DNA of 64,000 nucleotides, taken from assembly GCF_958979055.1 (NCBI RefSeq), contig NC_084899.1, positions 24,123,501 through 24,187,500 on the forward strand, given 5' to 3'. Under the pieces are notes generated by a model, which worked only from the letters and a program-made list of their open reading frames with translations, searched no databases and was not told where the DNA came from. The position numbers and the translations under genes are program-made. Shown here piece after piece: positions 25,801-36,421 of the stretch. Origin of the DNA: Alnus glutinosa (taxonomy: Eukaryota; Streptophyta; Magnoliopsida; Fagales; Betulaceae). Numbering within the stretch: the first letter of the stretch is position 1; every line of letters starts with the position of its first letter.

Positions 25801-28800
25801 TTCCCTAGGAAAATTGGTAAAATAGTTGGTTGCTCAAACATCATTGTAGATTCAAAGGATCCCTCAGCCTTGTACGCCTTGTACAGTGGACAGATGGTTC
25901 TCCAAGTTGATTTTGCCAAATAAAGTATTTAAGTGGTGAGGGAAAGCAGTGGAAAGGAAAAAAATAAGAAGGGAATTATGTTATGTTTGTTTTAGGAGTA
26001 TTTTGGGTTAACCATGGGGCATAAAAGTGCTTCATCACTATCAAAATTGAAACCTCAAAAATGGGCACCATATCAAAATTATCTGTAAGTAACCATCTAT
26101 GTATTACTTTTGACATCTGAACAAAGTAGCAAATCTTGTCTCTGGTAAAAGAGAAATGTTCAAATTCTTTCCCTGCTCTAACAGCCATGTTAACTAAATA
26201 CATTACTAGTATATCAGATCTTGCTAAAGTAGCTTTTCTCCAATGCAGTCTTGCTCTAGTCTTTCTTTTTTTGGTGCTCGCTTATAATGCTTATGGCAGT
26301 TGATGCTAATGAAACATTACTCAATTAGGATGGAGATTGTGTAACTAACCTTAGCTTCTATTTGTTCAGTGAATAAGGTGGAAGTGAAAAATAGATTTAG
26401 TACATGATAAAGATACGTTAAATGGATGAGCAATGCCTGCGGTTAGTCAAATCAATTAATCATAGAAGTTGAGGACAAAGGATTGGAAATTCTTTCTGGG
26501 CAATGGGTAGTGAGGAGAAATTAGAATGGGCGGAGTGAAAGAAATTCCTTGTCCTGGCCTAGATTTGAACAGAATGGAAAAGGATTATTTTTAAGAGAGA
26601 TGTTAACAGAAGTGGTCTTTTGTCTTTTTAATAAGTGAGCTTATATGGGAAATTCCTTATTGTTTAGCCATTGGGCCTTTTCAAGTCAAAAGGGGAATTA
26701 AAAGTTTCTTTATTTTATTGGATGAGCAAAAGAATTATTTGCAGAAAAAGAGGCAGACTTAAAGTACACGGGAAGTATTCAAAGACCTCACCCTAGTAAA
26801 ACAAAGTGACACCTGAGACAGAGAGAATCTAAAATATCTCAGAAGGTTCCGGTGGAAACAGATGTCTGATGAACTGATTACCAAGAAAATGAAGTTTCTA
26901 AGAGTACCATCTGAAGTCTATTCAACAGGATTGTGATAGTCTTGTAGGCTCTGATATCCTGCTCATTTTGAGCAGATCGCATCAAGTACAACAAGATTGC
27001 CATCCAAGCTTTGCTTCCTTTTCCTTTACCAGTCACCCATCTCCAACTTCCCTGCAAGTCAAACACAGACCCAAGCTACACTGAACAGAGAGAAACATCT
27101 AGGAATCTTGCCCAACAAGCAGTCAAATGATTACGCAAACTGTTAACTGGTTCACCATCTATTATACACAGCAATAATTTGGAATTAGTTGCTTTAGTTT
27201 TCTTTTTATCAAGTCATCCGTAGTTAATATCCATCCCAAAGCTGCTGTATTAACAAAATGAAATTTCTAATTGCTCATTACTAGTTTTGTTTCCAAACCG
27301 GTTGAATTTACTTAATTTCAGATATTTATTATGCATTTTTGGTGCAGGCCATGCAATGTTTTTGTGTTTATGCATTATGTTGTCAATAATTTATATATAT
27401 TAGTCTTGTATATCAGTGATCGAGTCAGTTCTTTGATTGTCGAATTATTATTATTTTTTAAGTGAATAGATCCTATTTAAAGAAGTGATTCATTGATAAG
27501 CATCATTTGTTTGTGAAAAATGATGATGGCACGCAATACTCTTCTTGTTGCCCAATTTGGTTTTCTTTGAGATGCTTCACCTGCTTGTTCCTTTTTTCAC
27601 CACCTCTATTTTAAAGGGCATATTAATTTTCTTGTCTTAATACCTGCATCTAACTTTATTTGAACTTATTATTAATCATCTAGAATTTTAATTTTTGAAG
27701 CCTACTTGAACCTGAGAGCATTTCAAATGTTACCATTACTGCACTCTTAGGTGAAGGCATGTAGCGCACACTATTGTCTTGGTTTATGAAGTGTATTTTC
27801 AGCCTATATATCATAGTTGATACTGTTGTCGAAAATGTGATTCTTCTTATTTATTGTCCTTGCTACCATCTTTACATGTGGTTAAACATACTTTGGCCAA
27901 TCATCTTTGGACCAAATGGCATCTCCTTCCACCTCTAGTAAGGGGCAGGGGATGTGGTCAGAGGTTCTATCTCGTATGGGTGCGTGAGTTGCAGTTACTA
28001 TCAAAGAAACGTACCTGAATTTGTTTTTGTGGATACAGGTATAGGTTGTTTATGGATGCTTTCAACCACATTTCTAGCAACATTGATAAGATTTACAAAC
28101 AATTGACGAAGAGCAACACACACCCATTGGGTGGGACAGCGTATTTAAACTTGGAAAATGAAGATGATCCGTTTTTACATGGCATCAAGTACACTGCTAT
28201 GCCCCCAACAAAGCGCTTTCGTGATATGGAACAGCTATCGGGTGGGGAGAAGACAGTCGCAGCACTTGCATTACTTTTTTCCATCCACAGGTATGCCTTA
28301 GAAGAACATAGCAGTTTTTATTTATGTCGCAGATGCACAATATACCCGGGTAGGCAGACATGCATGCGCATGCACATGCACACATTGAATATTTCGAACT
28401 TTCCAAGATGAGGAGATAGCCTGCTCTCAATAGTTTTGTATATCCTTAATTTGGGTTGTGGAATTGGGGATTTCTGACCCATTTTGCAAATGCCTTTAAT
28501 CAAAAGATTACAGTTCGAATTGGGATTTTAAGATAGTGTTTAGTTAATACACGCAGTTATGGCTGGGGGTATGGCATCATCCTCATCTAATTTCACTCAA
28601 CTCTTGCTTCATCGGTCTCTGACTTGCTTTTTTATGTTCTCGACCTTTTCATCCCCATTTTTTTTTTCCCTCTCTGTAGTCTCTATTTGCTTTGCTTTCT
28701 AGCTGCTCTTAGCTATGTTATGTTGCTTAAATACATACCTGACAAAAATTGATCTTGTTATTTTAAACACTAGGAAGTTTACTCTTTCCTATGCATAAAA

Positions 28801-29242
28801 TTAGTTACACGAATTAATGGGTTTTCACTTTCCTTGTATGGATGGTTTCAGTTATAGGCCTTCACCATTTTTCATATTGGATGAAGTTGATGCCGCATTG
28901 GATAACTTAAACGTGGCCAAGGTTGCCGGATTCATTCGTTCAAAGTCATGCGAGGGAGCCAGGGGTAATCAGGACGCTGAGGGAGGCAATGGATTTCAAA
29001 GTATTGTGATATCACTGAAAGATAGCTTTTATGATAAGGCTGAAGCTTTGGTTGGGGTTTACAGGGACTGTGAGAGGGGGTGAGCTTTTTAACAGTTTAA
29101 TAAAGATATTTCTTTTTCCCTTCATTTTTGGTTTTGATCCAGAATGTCAACCAAATTATCCTGCCATATAATAATTATGCTTACTTTTTCCAGTTGCTCA
29201 AGAACCTTGACATTTGACCTGACCAAGTACCGGGAGTCATGA
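3262..29242 (+). CDS. SMC1: SMC1, cohesin ATPase subunit (18 exons)
   Basis: Encodes SMC1, which pairs with SMC3 to form the cohesin ring for sister-chromatid cohesion. Exons: 3262-3699, 8307-8543, 9873-10106, 11186-11427, 13504-13770, 13963-14233, 14936-15060, 15375-15484, 15576-15683, 15789-15928, 16601-16690, 16784-16992, 21201-21370, 25104-25213, 25288-25652, 28039-28290, 28852-29079, 29194-29242. They join in frame to 1214 residues, the usual plant length. Walker A GPNGAGKS is at residues 38-45. Long coiled coils flank a hinge at about 508-670, which includes [13 protein letters not shown]. The ABC signature LSGGEK is at about 1105-1110 and Walker B FFILDE at about 1129-1134, with the catalytic Glu. 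The C-terminus is FDLTKYRES. All introns are GT-AG except intron 7 (AT-AC). No stops or frameshifts interrupt the exons, so the gene looks functional despite its transposon-laden introns. I align it, from memory, along its whole length to Arabidopsis SMC1 (TITAN8). Confidence 0.95.
4308..5483 (-). mobile_element. Probable solo LTR with palindromic repeats
   Basis: The element lies in SMC1 intron 1. Its ends are TGTTA...TAACA, read either way, about 1.18 kb apart. The side near 4330-4400 resembles the start of an LTR-retrotransposon or its transcript leader. The part at 4790-5345 carries about a dozen degenerate copies of the palindrome CCGTCCGGACGG, spaced 20-60 bases apart. No gag or pol coding is present, so a solo LTR or non-autonomous element is most likely. 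The flanking 5-mers do not match, so no target duplication supports the ends, and strand is a guess. Confidence 0.45.
5530..6182 (+). mobile_element. L1-type LINE, 3' end (zf-RVT)
   Basis: A 5'-truncated LINE in SMC1 intron 1, sense to the gene. Frames at 5577-5804 and 5829-6107 encode the zinc-binding region that follows plant L1 reverse transcriptases: [20 protein letters not shown], then [15 protein letters not shown]. The 3' end has the local family's tail (CTTCCTGTGTACTTGACCG...TTTTTAATGATATCTTACTTAT) and finishes in A-rich sequence at about 6174-6182. Frameshifts and stops make it inactive. Confidence 0.8.
6183..7920 (+). mobile_element. L1-type LINE fragment, RT domain, chimeric
   Basis: A degenerate reverse transcriptase in SMC1 intron 1. 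Visible motifs are [14 protein letters not shown] (6250-6295), [13 protein letters not shown] near 6427-6465, and LFADDTLVFCG at 6578-6610 (the catalytic YADD-type motif, here FADD). Next come [12 protein letters not shown] near 6775-6810 and [20 protein letters not shown] near 7267-7325. Its first ~60 bases encode a second diverged copy of that last motif fused directly to the RT start, so the left part is rearranged. Several stops and frameshifts disable it. Confidence 0.8.
7921..8306. other. Remainder of SMC1 intron 1
   Basis: AT-rich intron sequence running to the acceptor gtgtag before exon 2. Nothing recognisable apart from a short (CA)n run near 8090. Confidence 0.5.
9041..9073 (+). 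repeat. Interstitial telomere-like repeat
   Basis: About five uninterrupted TAGGGT/TTAGGG units end in one TTTAG. The unit is the six-base TTAGGG, not the usual seven-base plant TTTAGGG. It lies in SMC1 intron 2, so it is internal and not a chromosome end. Confidence 0.8.
11428..13503 (+). other. SMC1 intron 4, no element recognised
   Basis: A 2.1 kb GT-AG intron of AT-rich sequence. It holds a compound (CT)n(CA)n microsatellite at about 12660-12698. I see no transposon coding, RNA gene or conserved frame. Confidence 0.6.
15061..15374 (+). other. SMC1 intron 7: U12-type AT-AC intron
   Basis: The donor is ATATCCTTT, a perfect match to the minor-spliceosome 5' consensus, and the intron ends in AC (CTATAC). 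Two branch-site candidates are visible: TTCCTTGAG at 15345-15353 (branch A about 22 bases from the end) and TTAACTTAAC at 15357-15366 (about 9 bases). Joining exon 7 (ending ATC CA) to G TTT GAT restores VIQFDPALEK, the conserved hinge residues, in phase 2 of codon 605. The competing GT at 15053 with the AG at 15366-15367 gives a stop three codons later, so ordinary U2 splicing does not work here. Confidence 0.88.
17133..17310 (-). mobile_element. LINE 3' tail, antisense
   Basis: An oligo-T run (17133-17150) is followed by TTGATAAGTAATAAACTGG, a stretch about AAAAGCATAAGGC, and a block about AGTATACAAGAGAG. This is the reverse complement of the 3' end shared by the LINEs of this locus. It carries no coding and lies in SMC1 intron 12. 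Confidence 0.65.
17650..17794 (-). mobile_element. LINE 3' tail, antisense
   Basis: A second antisense copy of the same LINE tail (TTTGATAAGTAATCG, then GAAGTATACAAGAG). It directly abuts the sense LINE that follows, which suggests nested or adjacent insertions. Confidence 0.6.
17795..20759 (+). mobile_element. L1-type LINE, degenerate endonuclease-RT
   Basis: A nearly 3 kb LINE in SMC1 intron 12. The order of motifs is as in plant L1: the endonuclease C-terminus ([20 protein letters not shown], 17890-17945), the linker ([20 protein letters not shown], 18411-18470), then [10 protein letters not shown] near 18701-18730. RT follows with [11 protein letters not shown] near 19270-19302 and [14 protein letters not shown] at 19414-19455, then the zf-RVT area and the family 3' tail, ending in poly-A at 20747-20759. 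Frameshifts and stops occur throughout. A poly-C then (CA)n microsatellite (19783-19830) interrupts the region after RT. Confidence 0.88.
19783..19830 (+). repeat. Poly-C/(CA)n compound microsatellite
   Basis: A run of about 27 C with one break near its start is followed by about ten CA units inside the LINE. The C run is prone to length errors in sequencing. Confidence 0.85.
20760..20927 (+). mobile_element. LINE 3' tail, sense
   Basis: Non-coding 3' end of another LINE of the same family: TTTATACTTCATGTGTACC, then CTTTTAATGATATCTCGATT and a short A run. It sits immediately after the poly-A of the preceding copy. Confidence 0.6.
21548..22650 (-). mobile_element. L1-type LINE, 3' part, antisense
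   Basis: A 5'-truncated LINE in SMC1 intron 13, opposite to the gene. Read on the minus strand it gives [20 protein letters not shown], then the zinc-binding region [20 protein letters not shown] and [15 protein letters not shown]. The 3' end is marked on the plus strand by a T run at about 21548-21561 and the TATAAGTAAATTTAG tail. Stops and shifts are present. Confidence 0.8.
23100..23862 (+). mobile_element. LINE-derived mosaic in SMC1 intron 13
   Basis: Two copies of a block (near 23120-23165 and 23565-23615, sharing GGTGCTTGGACGCAGCTGGG) lie on either side of a LINE 3' tail that ends in poly-A at about 23538-23547. The frame 23523-23870 includes [20 protein letters not shown]. Its flank is LINE-like, but I cannot name a domain. 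The duplicated block may be LINE 5'/linker sequence copied by nested insertion. Confidence 0.4.
23862..24420 (-). mobile_element. LINE 3' tail plus fragment, antisense
   Basis: This starts with TTTGATAAGTAATCAAG, the antisense tail of the local LINE family. Minus-strand translation near 24130-24230 gives [20 protein letters not shown], matching the FG-WVMP-R-VDL-A-W block of the zf-RVT region. Beyond about 24240 the match is lost. Confidence 0.6.
24421..25103. other. SMC1 intron 13, unassigned part
   Basis: No gene is recognised. The region is less AT-rich than its surroundings and may be further transposon sequence; a minus frame at 24572-24859 has no motif I can name. Confidence 0.4.
25653..28038 (+). 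other. SMC1 intron 15
   Basis: A 2.4 kb GT-AG intron. Part of it (about 26705-27110) looks like a very diverged antisense LINE end, with a GAAGTATTCAAAGA-like tail and a minus frame at 26878-27066, but similarity is weak. The rest is plain AT-rich sequence. Confidence 0.45.
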
Positions 29243-31753
29243 AGGCACAACTAAAACCAGCAGCTAGTCACCTTCTTGTTATGTAAAGAAGTTAGTTACT
29301 CTTACTCTAAAATTACTGTAAATATGGCTAATTGCATGGTAGATGGTAGTCTTATTAGATTTAAGAATCATTGATGTTGGATGTATTCTGTCCAAGGATG
29401 TGCAAGACAATGTCACCCACCAACCAATCTGATAGTTTCTATTCTGAAAAATATATTGGATAATCTCAAGCTTACAAGCATGTTTTCTGGACCCAGTTCA
29501 TGGCTTAATTCGTTCCATCTTGATTTAGAGACTCTTGAAGAGAGGGAGGGAAGAGCAGGACCCGAAAATTGATGTGCATTCAAATTACAATTGACCATAT
29601 GTTCTTTGGTAATGTTAATGTTGCTTCGTTAAAGTGCCAATGTGGTTGCACTCGTCCAGAAGTGGCTCAAATACTAATATTAGAAGGCACTGCTCATGAA
29701 CCCTTCAGCAACATGCAAGCTTAAGCTCAAGGAAGGAAAGGTGGGAAATCTTGCTATGTTCTTGGGGTTCTTGCAGGGCTTCTCTTGTTCTCTGAGCCTG
29801 TGTGTGTGTGCAGCTCAGGTCAGTGTTCTTCTTGCTGGATTTGCTGAGATGGTCCGATATTGGTGAAAAGTAAGGAGAAAAGGGAGGAAAACAATACTCA
29901 TAATTTTCATGGTTATGTAATGTGATTATGTTCACAGGAGCGAGCTGCTATATTTTCTATGTTAATAAAAAATTAGGGTTACAATATATATAGAGTCGGT
30001 ATTTGAACTCTCCAATACATCCTTTTCGAACAGCGGTAGGCTTTGTTCCTCGTTTCCCCCAACCTATTATTTGACTCGGCGTACCAAACTTAAAATATGC
30101 TGCAATGGGCCTTCAGGTTCCGCTTTGCCCCCACTCATGAGGCCTAATAAGGCTATAAACTATTTTTTACCCTGAATATGAGCCGCCATCTTTCTCAGTA
30201 CTTCTCGTACCTGGTACCCTCGGGATAGAGCTTATGTTGCTATAAAACTGAGTTCTCAAGTACTGCTTCTCCAATTTGGGAAAAGTCGAATACATTGTAA
30301 CAATGAGGCTGGTGGAGTTCATTGGTTTATAGAAACACCTTTTGGACGCCAACTTGTAGAAAAATTCCAGAAAATTACTATTGTCGCTTCTCAACATGGT
30401 TAAAAGTCTATTTCAATGTTATTCAAAGTGTAGACATGAGACTTACAAAAAAAGAAAAAGAAAAAGTGTAGACATGAGAATTTCAATATGGTCGTTTACT
30501 TCATCAAAAGAGTTTTGTCTTAAAAGTAAGTTTCTTTTAAGGCATACGGCTTTCTAGAGGGGAAAAATACTTTATAAAGATTTTTAACAATTTTATTGTT
30601 TGGGTTGCTAGTCATTTGGGTAGCAAATATGAATGAGCCTCTACGGGGACTACTTGCCCGATTAGGTATTTGGCAGCCAGCCTTCTTGTTTGGACAAGTG
30701 GGCTCATGAGTCATGATAGGAATTCTTGCACATTTACTATTCGAATTGTTAGCAATCTAGGTAGGAAATTGCTAGGGATTCAGATCCAAAATACTTTGGG
30801 TACTATAACTTTTATTACAATCTTCTTATAAACTCATATGACAATATCTTAATAGCGAAAAAACTAGAACAATGTTACTTTTTATACCCATTTATCACCC
30901 ATGTCACACCGTACCTACTGGTATGACGTGTTTTAAGCAGCTGACAATGTTAACTACTTAAAAAAAAAAAAAAAAAAAATCTTATTTTTCAATTGATAAG
31001 TTAGTAGTTGACCATGCACTCTTAATCATTTCATTAACTATGGATTGTCACGTCGGTTTGTAAAGAGATTGTAATAAAAACTGTAAGATCCCAATTAAAC
31101 ATTTTCTAAAATTTAAACAAAATTTGATTCATAAATTTAATTATTTAGTGATCGACGTGATAAGTGTCATCAAAACTGCTGAGTCACTTTGTGAAAAACT
31201 TGGAATAAAATGTTCTAGTACTTCTAGCAATATCTATACAGTTGGATATATAGGATATTCTCCCACCGGATATATATATATATATCTTATCGTCAATTAG
31301 TGTATAATTAAATTAAGGGGAAGCAAATTAAGAGTCAAATGGAAATATCATTAATAGTATCTACGCGCATTTCTCTTAATAGTATTCCCTAACTGTCACC
31401 CATTTTCCATCCATTGCAGCCAGTAATTTCACATCTGCCAGATCATTAAGGGGTTAAAACACAACTAACCGTTAGTTACGTACGTACTGTCATAACACAC
31501 TATTCCTAAGTTTGGCACTGACAGCCAACGTACGGTTCTTATTTGGAAATCAATTTTTCTTGGTGGAATCATTTTCTTGTTCCATAGAAATAGCTAGGCA
31601 AGGGAATCTCATGTACTTAATCTCTCTGGCTCTCTCTCTCCCTCGGACCATTGAATCTGGGCACCTCAGGACTCCAGTTTCTGGCGAGTCCCCTACTCAG
31701 GTAGCTGGGATTTTGACCAGGCTAGGGAGGAGGGAGCTTCAGATCAAGCAAAA
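29243..31753. other. SMC1 3' UTR and intergenic spacer
   Basis: The first few hundred bases are the likely SMC1 3' UTR. After that I see AT-rich spacer, a poly-A run near 30960-30979 and TA repeats near 31270. A CT-rich leader near 31620-31650 and the stretch up to 31753 are the likely patellin promoter and 5' UTR. No other gene is supported. Confidence 0.5.
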
Positions 31754-34700
31754 ATGGCGGAGAAAAATGAGACAACCCACGATGATCAGAATGAAAATGA
31801 GAAGACCCAAAATTGCAATGGGGATGATGGTCATGACAGTGAGAGTGAGAGTGAGAGTGAGAATCAGAGCGAGAACACCCACATAGACCAAGAAACCGAT
31901 GACGAAGATGAAAGCACTTCTTCTGTTGAAATGAAGCGCAAAAAGAAGGAGGCTTTGTTGGGACTCCGGTGCAAGGTGGAAGACGCGATTCGTGGGAATT
32001 ATCTTATGGGGGGGAGAGCAGGGAAAAACCAGCTTTTAGCGAAAGAAAGAGAACAACTTGAAGATATCACCCTTTGGGGCGTGCCTTTATTGCCGACCAA
32101 AGGCCACGCAGGGACAGACGACGTGCTTTTAAAATTCTTAAGAGCCAAAGACTTGAAGGTTTCCGAGGCTTTCGAGATGCTCCAGAAGACGCTGAGATGG
32201 CGGAGGGAATACCAGACGGACATGATTCTTGAAGAGAAGTTGGGGTCTCATCATCTTGAAAATGTTGTGTGCATGAAAAGCAGAGACAGGGTGGGTCGCC
32301 CTGTTTGTTACGTTAAGTATGGGGCTTTCAAGGACAGGGAATTTTACAGGAAAATATATGGGACGGAAGAGAAATGCAACAAGTTTGTAAGGTGGAGAAT
32401 ACAGTGCATGGAGAAGTGTATCGAGGAGATGAGCTTCGAGAGTGGAGGTGTCAACTCAATTGTGCAGATTTCAGATTTAAATAACTCCCCACGCCAAAAA
32501 GTGAAAGAGCTTCGTTACGTTAGGAAAAAAACTATGATGCTGCTTCATGACAATTATCCTGAGCTCATTCACAAATTTGTAAGTGCGTCGATCTATTTAT
32601 ATAAACAGATAACCAACTTATATACGTACGTACAGTTGCATTCATGCATGAATAATTAGGTTGTTTTTGGTTTTATTCATCATTTTTGCCCAAACTCAAT
32701 TAGGGTAAGGGTTAGGGTTTAATAAAATTAGGTTATTAGTTTTAGTCTATTTAAATTTGAGAAAACCTTCAATCCAGAGCATATGTACGTAAAACACCAA
32801 TTTTACAACATTCAATAAGAATTTGGCACATCATTTAAAAGGCACTAAATACACTAGAGCCTAAAACACTGGATTATCACTTTTTTTATTTCCTTCTAAC
32901 CCTAGTGAACCAACTCTCAAACCATCCCACCTCTCCCAGTCGAACGCCACCGCCAGAATCCATAGAGTCACTGTCGGAATACACCAAAGTCCACAGTTGG
33001 AATCTATCCAATTTCAGGTAGATGAGAACATAGAGAGATAGAGAAAGAGAGAGAGAGAGAGAGAGAGAGCTCGGATCCGTGATGGTTGATGGCTCCCACT
33101 GTGGATAGACATGCCAATCCCACAATGAAGAAACTCCAGGCCACTGGCTCTTGGCGGGAATACTGAGCAACTTGAAAATATGAAGCAACTTGTGGAACTC
33201 GGAGTCTTCGAGAAAGAGGGCTTGGCGTTTGACCATCTCGGCGAAGATGCATCCGATGGACCAGATGTTGACCTCGGTGGAGTAATGCGCAGATCTGAGA
33301 AGAACCTCGGGAGCCCTATACTAGCTAGAGAGTGACAATCTTGTGGGTGTAGCTCTCGAGAGGAACGGTGAAGGCGCGACCGAGGCCTAGATCGGTGATC
33401 TTGAGGATCTCCCTGTCCTTGTCGACCAGCAGATTCTAGGGCTTGAGATCGAGGTAGTGGCCCTTGCCCAGATCTGGCCAAATCAATGGTGGGTCGGGGG
33501 TTAAGGAAAAGAAGAAAGAGTCGACCGTGGCGAGGGTGGAGCTGGCCGCTACAGTCGTCGGTGGTTGAGAACGGCTGTGAGTGTTCATATCTGGCTAGAC
33601 CATGAAGGGAAAAAGACGAAATTAAAATGTCCCAATTCGTTGATGGATTGGCTGCTTTCATCCTTATTCTATCTGGTGTTTTTAGCTGATGTGACAAAGT
33701 TTAATTGGAGGCTATAAAATGGAGTTTTACTGATGGTCCGATAGAAGGGGCTCTTTTTAAATTTCCTTTTGTACTCCAATAGAGATTGGAGTACTTAATG
33801 AATGATATGATTGACCATATTCTTCATCTTCTCGATCTGTTCTTTCTCGATGGTGAGAAAAGTCTCTTCCTCTTTGGACTGTATAATGAGGAGTTATTAA
33901 TTCGCTGTGCAGATTATTATAAATGTGCCATTCTGGTACCGAGCATCCCATTTGCTGCTCTCCCGGTTCTTCAGTCCGAGAATGAAGAAAAAATTCGTCT
34001 TTGCCAAACCATCAGAAGTTACAAAGACCCTAATCAAGTGAGCATACTAATTACAACTTCTATAATAAGATGTTATTTTCTGTGACGTTGCAAATGTTTG
34101 ATCCAAGTTTGCTTTAAAACCCAATAAGGTTTATTGCCCCAGAAAATCTTCCAGTCCAATATGGTGGTCTCATGAGAGAGAACGATGCTGACTTCACTCC
34201 CGCAGAGAAGGCTTCAGAGCTTATCATCAAAGGAAAGTCAACTGGGTTTATCGAGTTTCCAGTCACTGAGGTAATTACTCCTTTCAGATTCTAATTACTT
34301 ACCACAGAAAATATCTGCCAAATAAGCCCCAATGGTGGACTCGTTTGGTTAATACCATGATCGAGATTGGTTGTTCGAGTCTTTACTCAACTGATCGATA
34401 CACAGTTCTTGCGGTTGGGAATGTGTATTTGGAGCTTACTCGACAAAGATGGGTCGGGAATTGGCCCTAGCTACTTGAAGGGGTTCCAAGTCACTAAAAA
34501 AAAAGAAGGAAAAACTTCATTTATCACCCTTGATCTTTTATCACTTTTGTAATTATATTCTTAAAAATTTAAAATGTGTCAATTTAGTGTATCCATCTTT
34601 CAAATTTTTTTTTTCAATTTCACCCATATGTTAGAATTTTCCGTTAAATTCTAATAGAAGTATGCCAAAATTCATAAAATACCCATAATTTTTTTAGGAA

Positions 34701-35377
34701 AAAAAAATTGCAAAAATTTAGGCGTTGGTCAGGGTTTAACAGAATTTTCAAAAATACCCTTGTTTATAGCTTTGTATATTTTTTTTAAAAATAAACTGGA
34801 ATATTTTGAAAATTTTGACAGGATTTAACGGAAAATTTTAACGAATGGGTGAAAGTGAAAAAAAAATTGAAAAATGGATATACAAAATTGATACTTTTTA
34901 AAGTTTTAGAGTATGCATATATGATTGTAAAAACAATGAAAAATGAGAGGTAGTAAGTGAAGTTTTCTTTAAAAAAAAAAAAAAAAAAAATCGGGGCAAA
35001 TTAATTAAAGGTAAGCTTCAAATTGCTTCGTTCTTGAACCCCTTTTGATAGTACGTTTTATTTATTTATTTTATTGTTGGTTTTGGGTTGTGTTTAATTA
35101 GGCCGGGGTGACAATGGTGTGGGACATAACAGTGGTCGGATGGGATGTGTCGTTGAAGGAGCAGTTCATTCCAAACGATGAAGGGTCGTACAAGATCTTG
35201 ATCAGAAACCAGAAGAAAATGGGAGAGAGTGTTAGAAATTCCTTCTACATTTGTGAAACTGGGAGAGTTGTAATAACCATTCACAACGACACCTTCAAGA
35301 AGAGGAGGGTTCTGTATAGATCTAAAGCCAAACCCACACTCCCCATTTACCACTCCTCCCCATGTCTCTCTTCTTAA
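31754..35377 (+). CDS. Patellin (CRAL-TRIO/SEC14 + GOLD protein)
   Basis: Four exons (31754-32578, 33913-34037, 34129-34270, 35102-35377) join in frame to 455 residues. The N-terminal ~60 residues are acidic and Ser/Glu-rich, including an SESESESE run. Then come a CRAL-TRIO N region (WGVPLLPTKGHAGTDDVLLK, near residues 110-130), a SEC14 lipid-binding domain (DRVGRPVCYVKYG; GGVNSIVQISDLNN; INVPFWYRASHLLLSRFFSP) and a C-terminal GOLD domain (TMVWDITVVGWDVSLKEQF to KRRVLYRSK). Patellins bind phosphoinositides and act at the plasma membrane and cell plate. The short acidic N-terminus suggests a PATL4/PATL6-type member; most patellins have longer ones. The ATG at 31754 gives the only start in frame with the domain, and upstream is CT-rich leader. 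All junctions are GT-AG. Intron 1 (1.3 kb) contains an antisense CDK pseudogene. Confidence 0.92.
33072..33465 (-). pseudogene. B-type CDK (CDKB1-like) pseudogene fragment
   Basis: The minus strand encodes a plant B-type cyclin-dependent kinase fragment inside patellin intron 1. Visible blocks in order are DLKP-stop-NLLVDKDREILKI, DLGLGRAFTVPLESYTHKIVTL, then after a stop and frameshift APEVLLRSAHYSTEVNIWSI, GCIFAEMVKRQALF and WPGVSSLWDWHVYPQWEP. The motifs run without intron gaps, so it looks like a processed copy. Both ends are missing (no PSTALRE-type helix and no kinase N-lobe), and two stops lie in the kinase core. It ends at a (CT)n tract at 33040-33070. The CDKB1 assignment rests on the DWHVYPxWEP signature. 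Confidence 0.85.
34550..35000. other. Patellin intron 3, AT-rich foldback sequence
   Basis: Within patellin intron 3, stretches around 34560-34690 and 34780-34960 are roughly inverted copies (for example AATTTAAAATGTGTCAATTT against the reverse of the AATTGATACTTTTTAAAGTT part). This suggests an old small TIR element. The intron also has a poly-A run at 34971-34990. Confidence 0.4.
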
Positions 35378-35382
35378 TTAAT

Positions 35383-35421
<39 letters not shown>

Positions 35422-36348
35422 GATCAAATTTAATACTAAAAGTAATAATTTAACATGTTATCTATTGCAAATGCATATAATTCATGTCTCGTTTGTTTCA
35501 AGTAGTTTCTATTAATGGAAAATGACCTCAATTGATCAAACACTCTTGAGTGTTTAGCCTGTGAGAAAAATCGCCAAATAGTTCTTGTATTTCATTCAAT
35601 CATATATATTGACCTATAAATATAAATTTTTATTCACCACATAATGAGAATAGTATAAAACAACTACAAAAATCAATCTAAAAATTATGTTTAATTGAAA
35701 ATATATACAAATCGACCGACAATGATTATGTATTTTCATATAATTTGGCGAGTTATGAGGAAGAGAGAGAGAGATGATAAAGATGAGATGTGGATGGAAA
35801 GAGTGTGAGAATAGAAAGCCTTCATGGGTGTGATTGAGATCTAGTAGAATTGCTTGCCCATATTGTTTGTAATTTGGGCTGCTAATTGTGAGAAGGCTCT
35901 TGTGGAGGCGTTAATTTACTTCATTTCATTAAATGATTATAATTTGATAAATACCTTCCTATATATTTTTTTGTTTTCTAGAAATTGGTTTTTCAAGTAA
36001 TGTGTCACCATTCAATGAGATGATGATACATGTTCCTAAATGGTAGATCACATCTATGATTAACACATTATTTAAGAATTAATCTTTTTAAAAATTAATA
36101 AATGCAATACTTCTGTTATAATTTATCGATTTCCTTATCTTAGAAATGCCTATATATATATATATAATGAGAAATTATCTTTCTAGTAGTCTATACCGAA
36201 GAAAATGAAGAACAACCAACCCTGGCCTGTTGTTCAATCATGATGCTCTTGTAGCTTTGGCCAAGTTGATAATGACTTCAAGTGATATATAGACTAGACT
36301 AGATCCAACTTTGTCTTGAATAATTTGTTTAGACGTAACCAATGTATA
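35378..36348. other. Patellin 3' UTR and spacer
   Basis: A (CT)n microsatellite at 35384-35417 lies just after the patellin stop, in the 3' UTR. The rest is AT-rich spacer with no gene seen. Confidence 0.55.
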
Positions 36349-36421
36349 GTTCGCGTGGCCTAATGGATAAGGCGCTCGCCTCCGGAGCGGGAGATTATGG
36401 GTTCGAGTCCCATCGTGAACG
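36349..36421 (+). tRNA. tRNA-Arg (anticodon CCG)
   Basis: A complete cloverleaf with no intron, 73 bases including the discriminator G. The acceptor stem GTTCGCG pairs with CGTGAAC (one G-T pair). The D arm is GCC-TAATGGATAA-GGC. The anticodon stem CTCGC/GCGGG encloses the loop CTCCGGA, so the anticodon is CCG, reading CGG arginine codons. The T arm is ATGGG-TTCGAGT-CCCAT. The internal A box (TGGCCTAATGG) and B box (GGTTCGAGTCC) for RNA polymerase III are intact. A short TTTT at about 36439 is a plausible terminator. Confidence 0.95.

Noticed and set aside
31512-31886. Frame overlapping the patellin start, Arg/Met-rich
   Set aside because: Out-of-frame reading of the acidic patellin N-terminus; it lacks any patellin domain.
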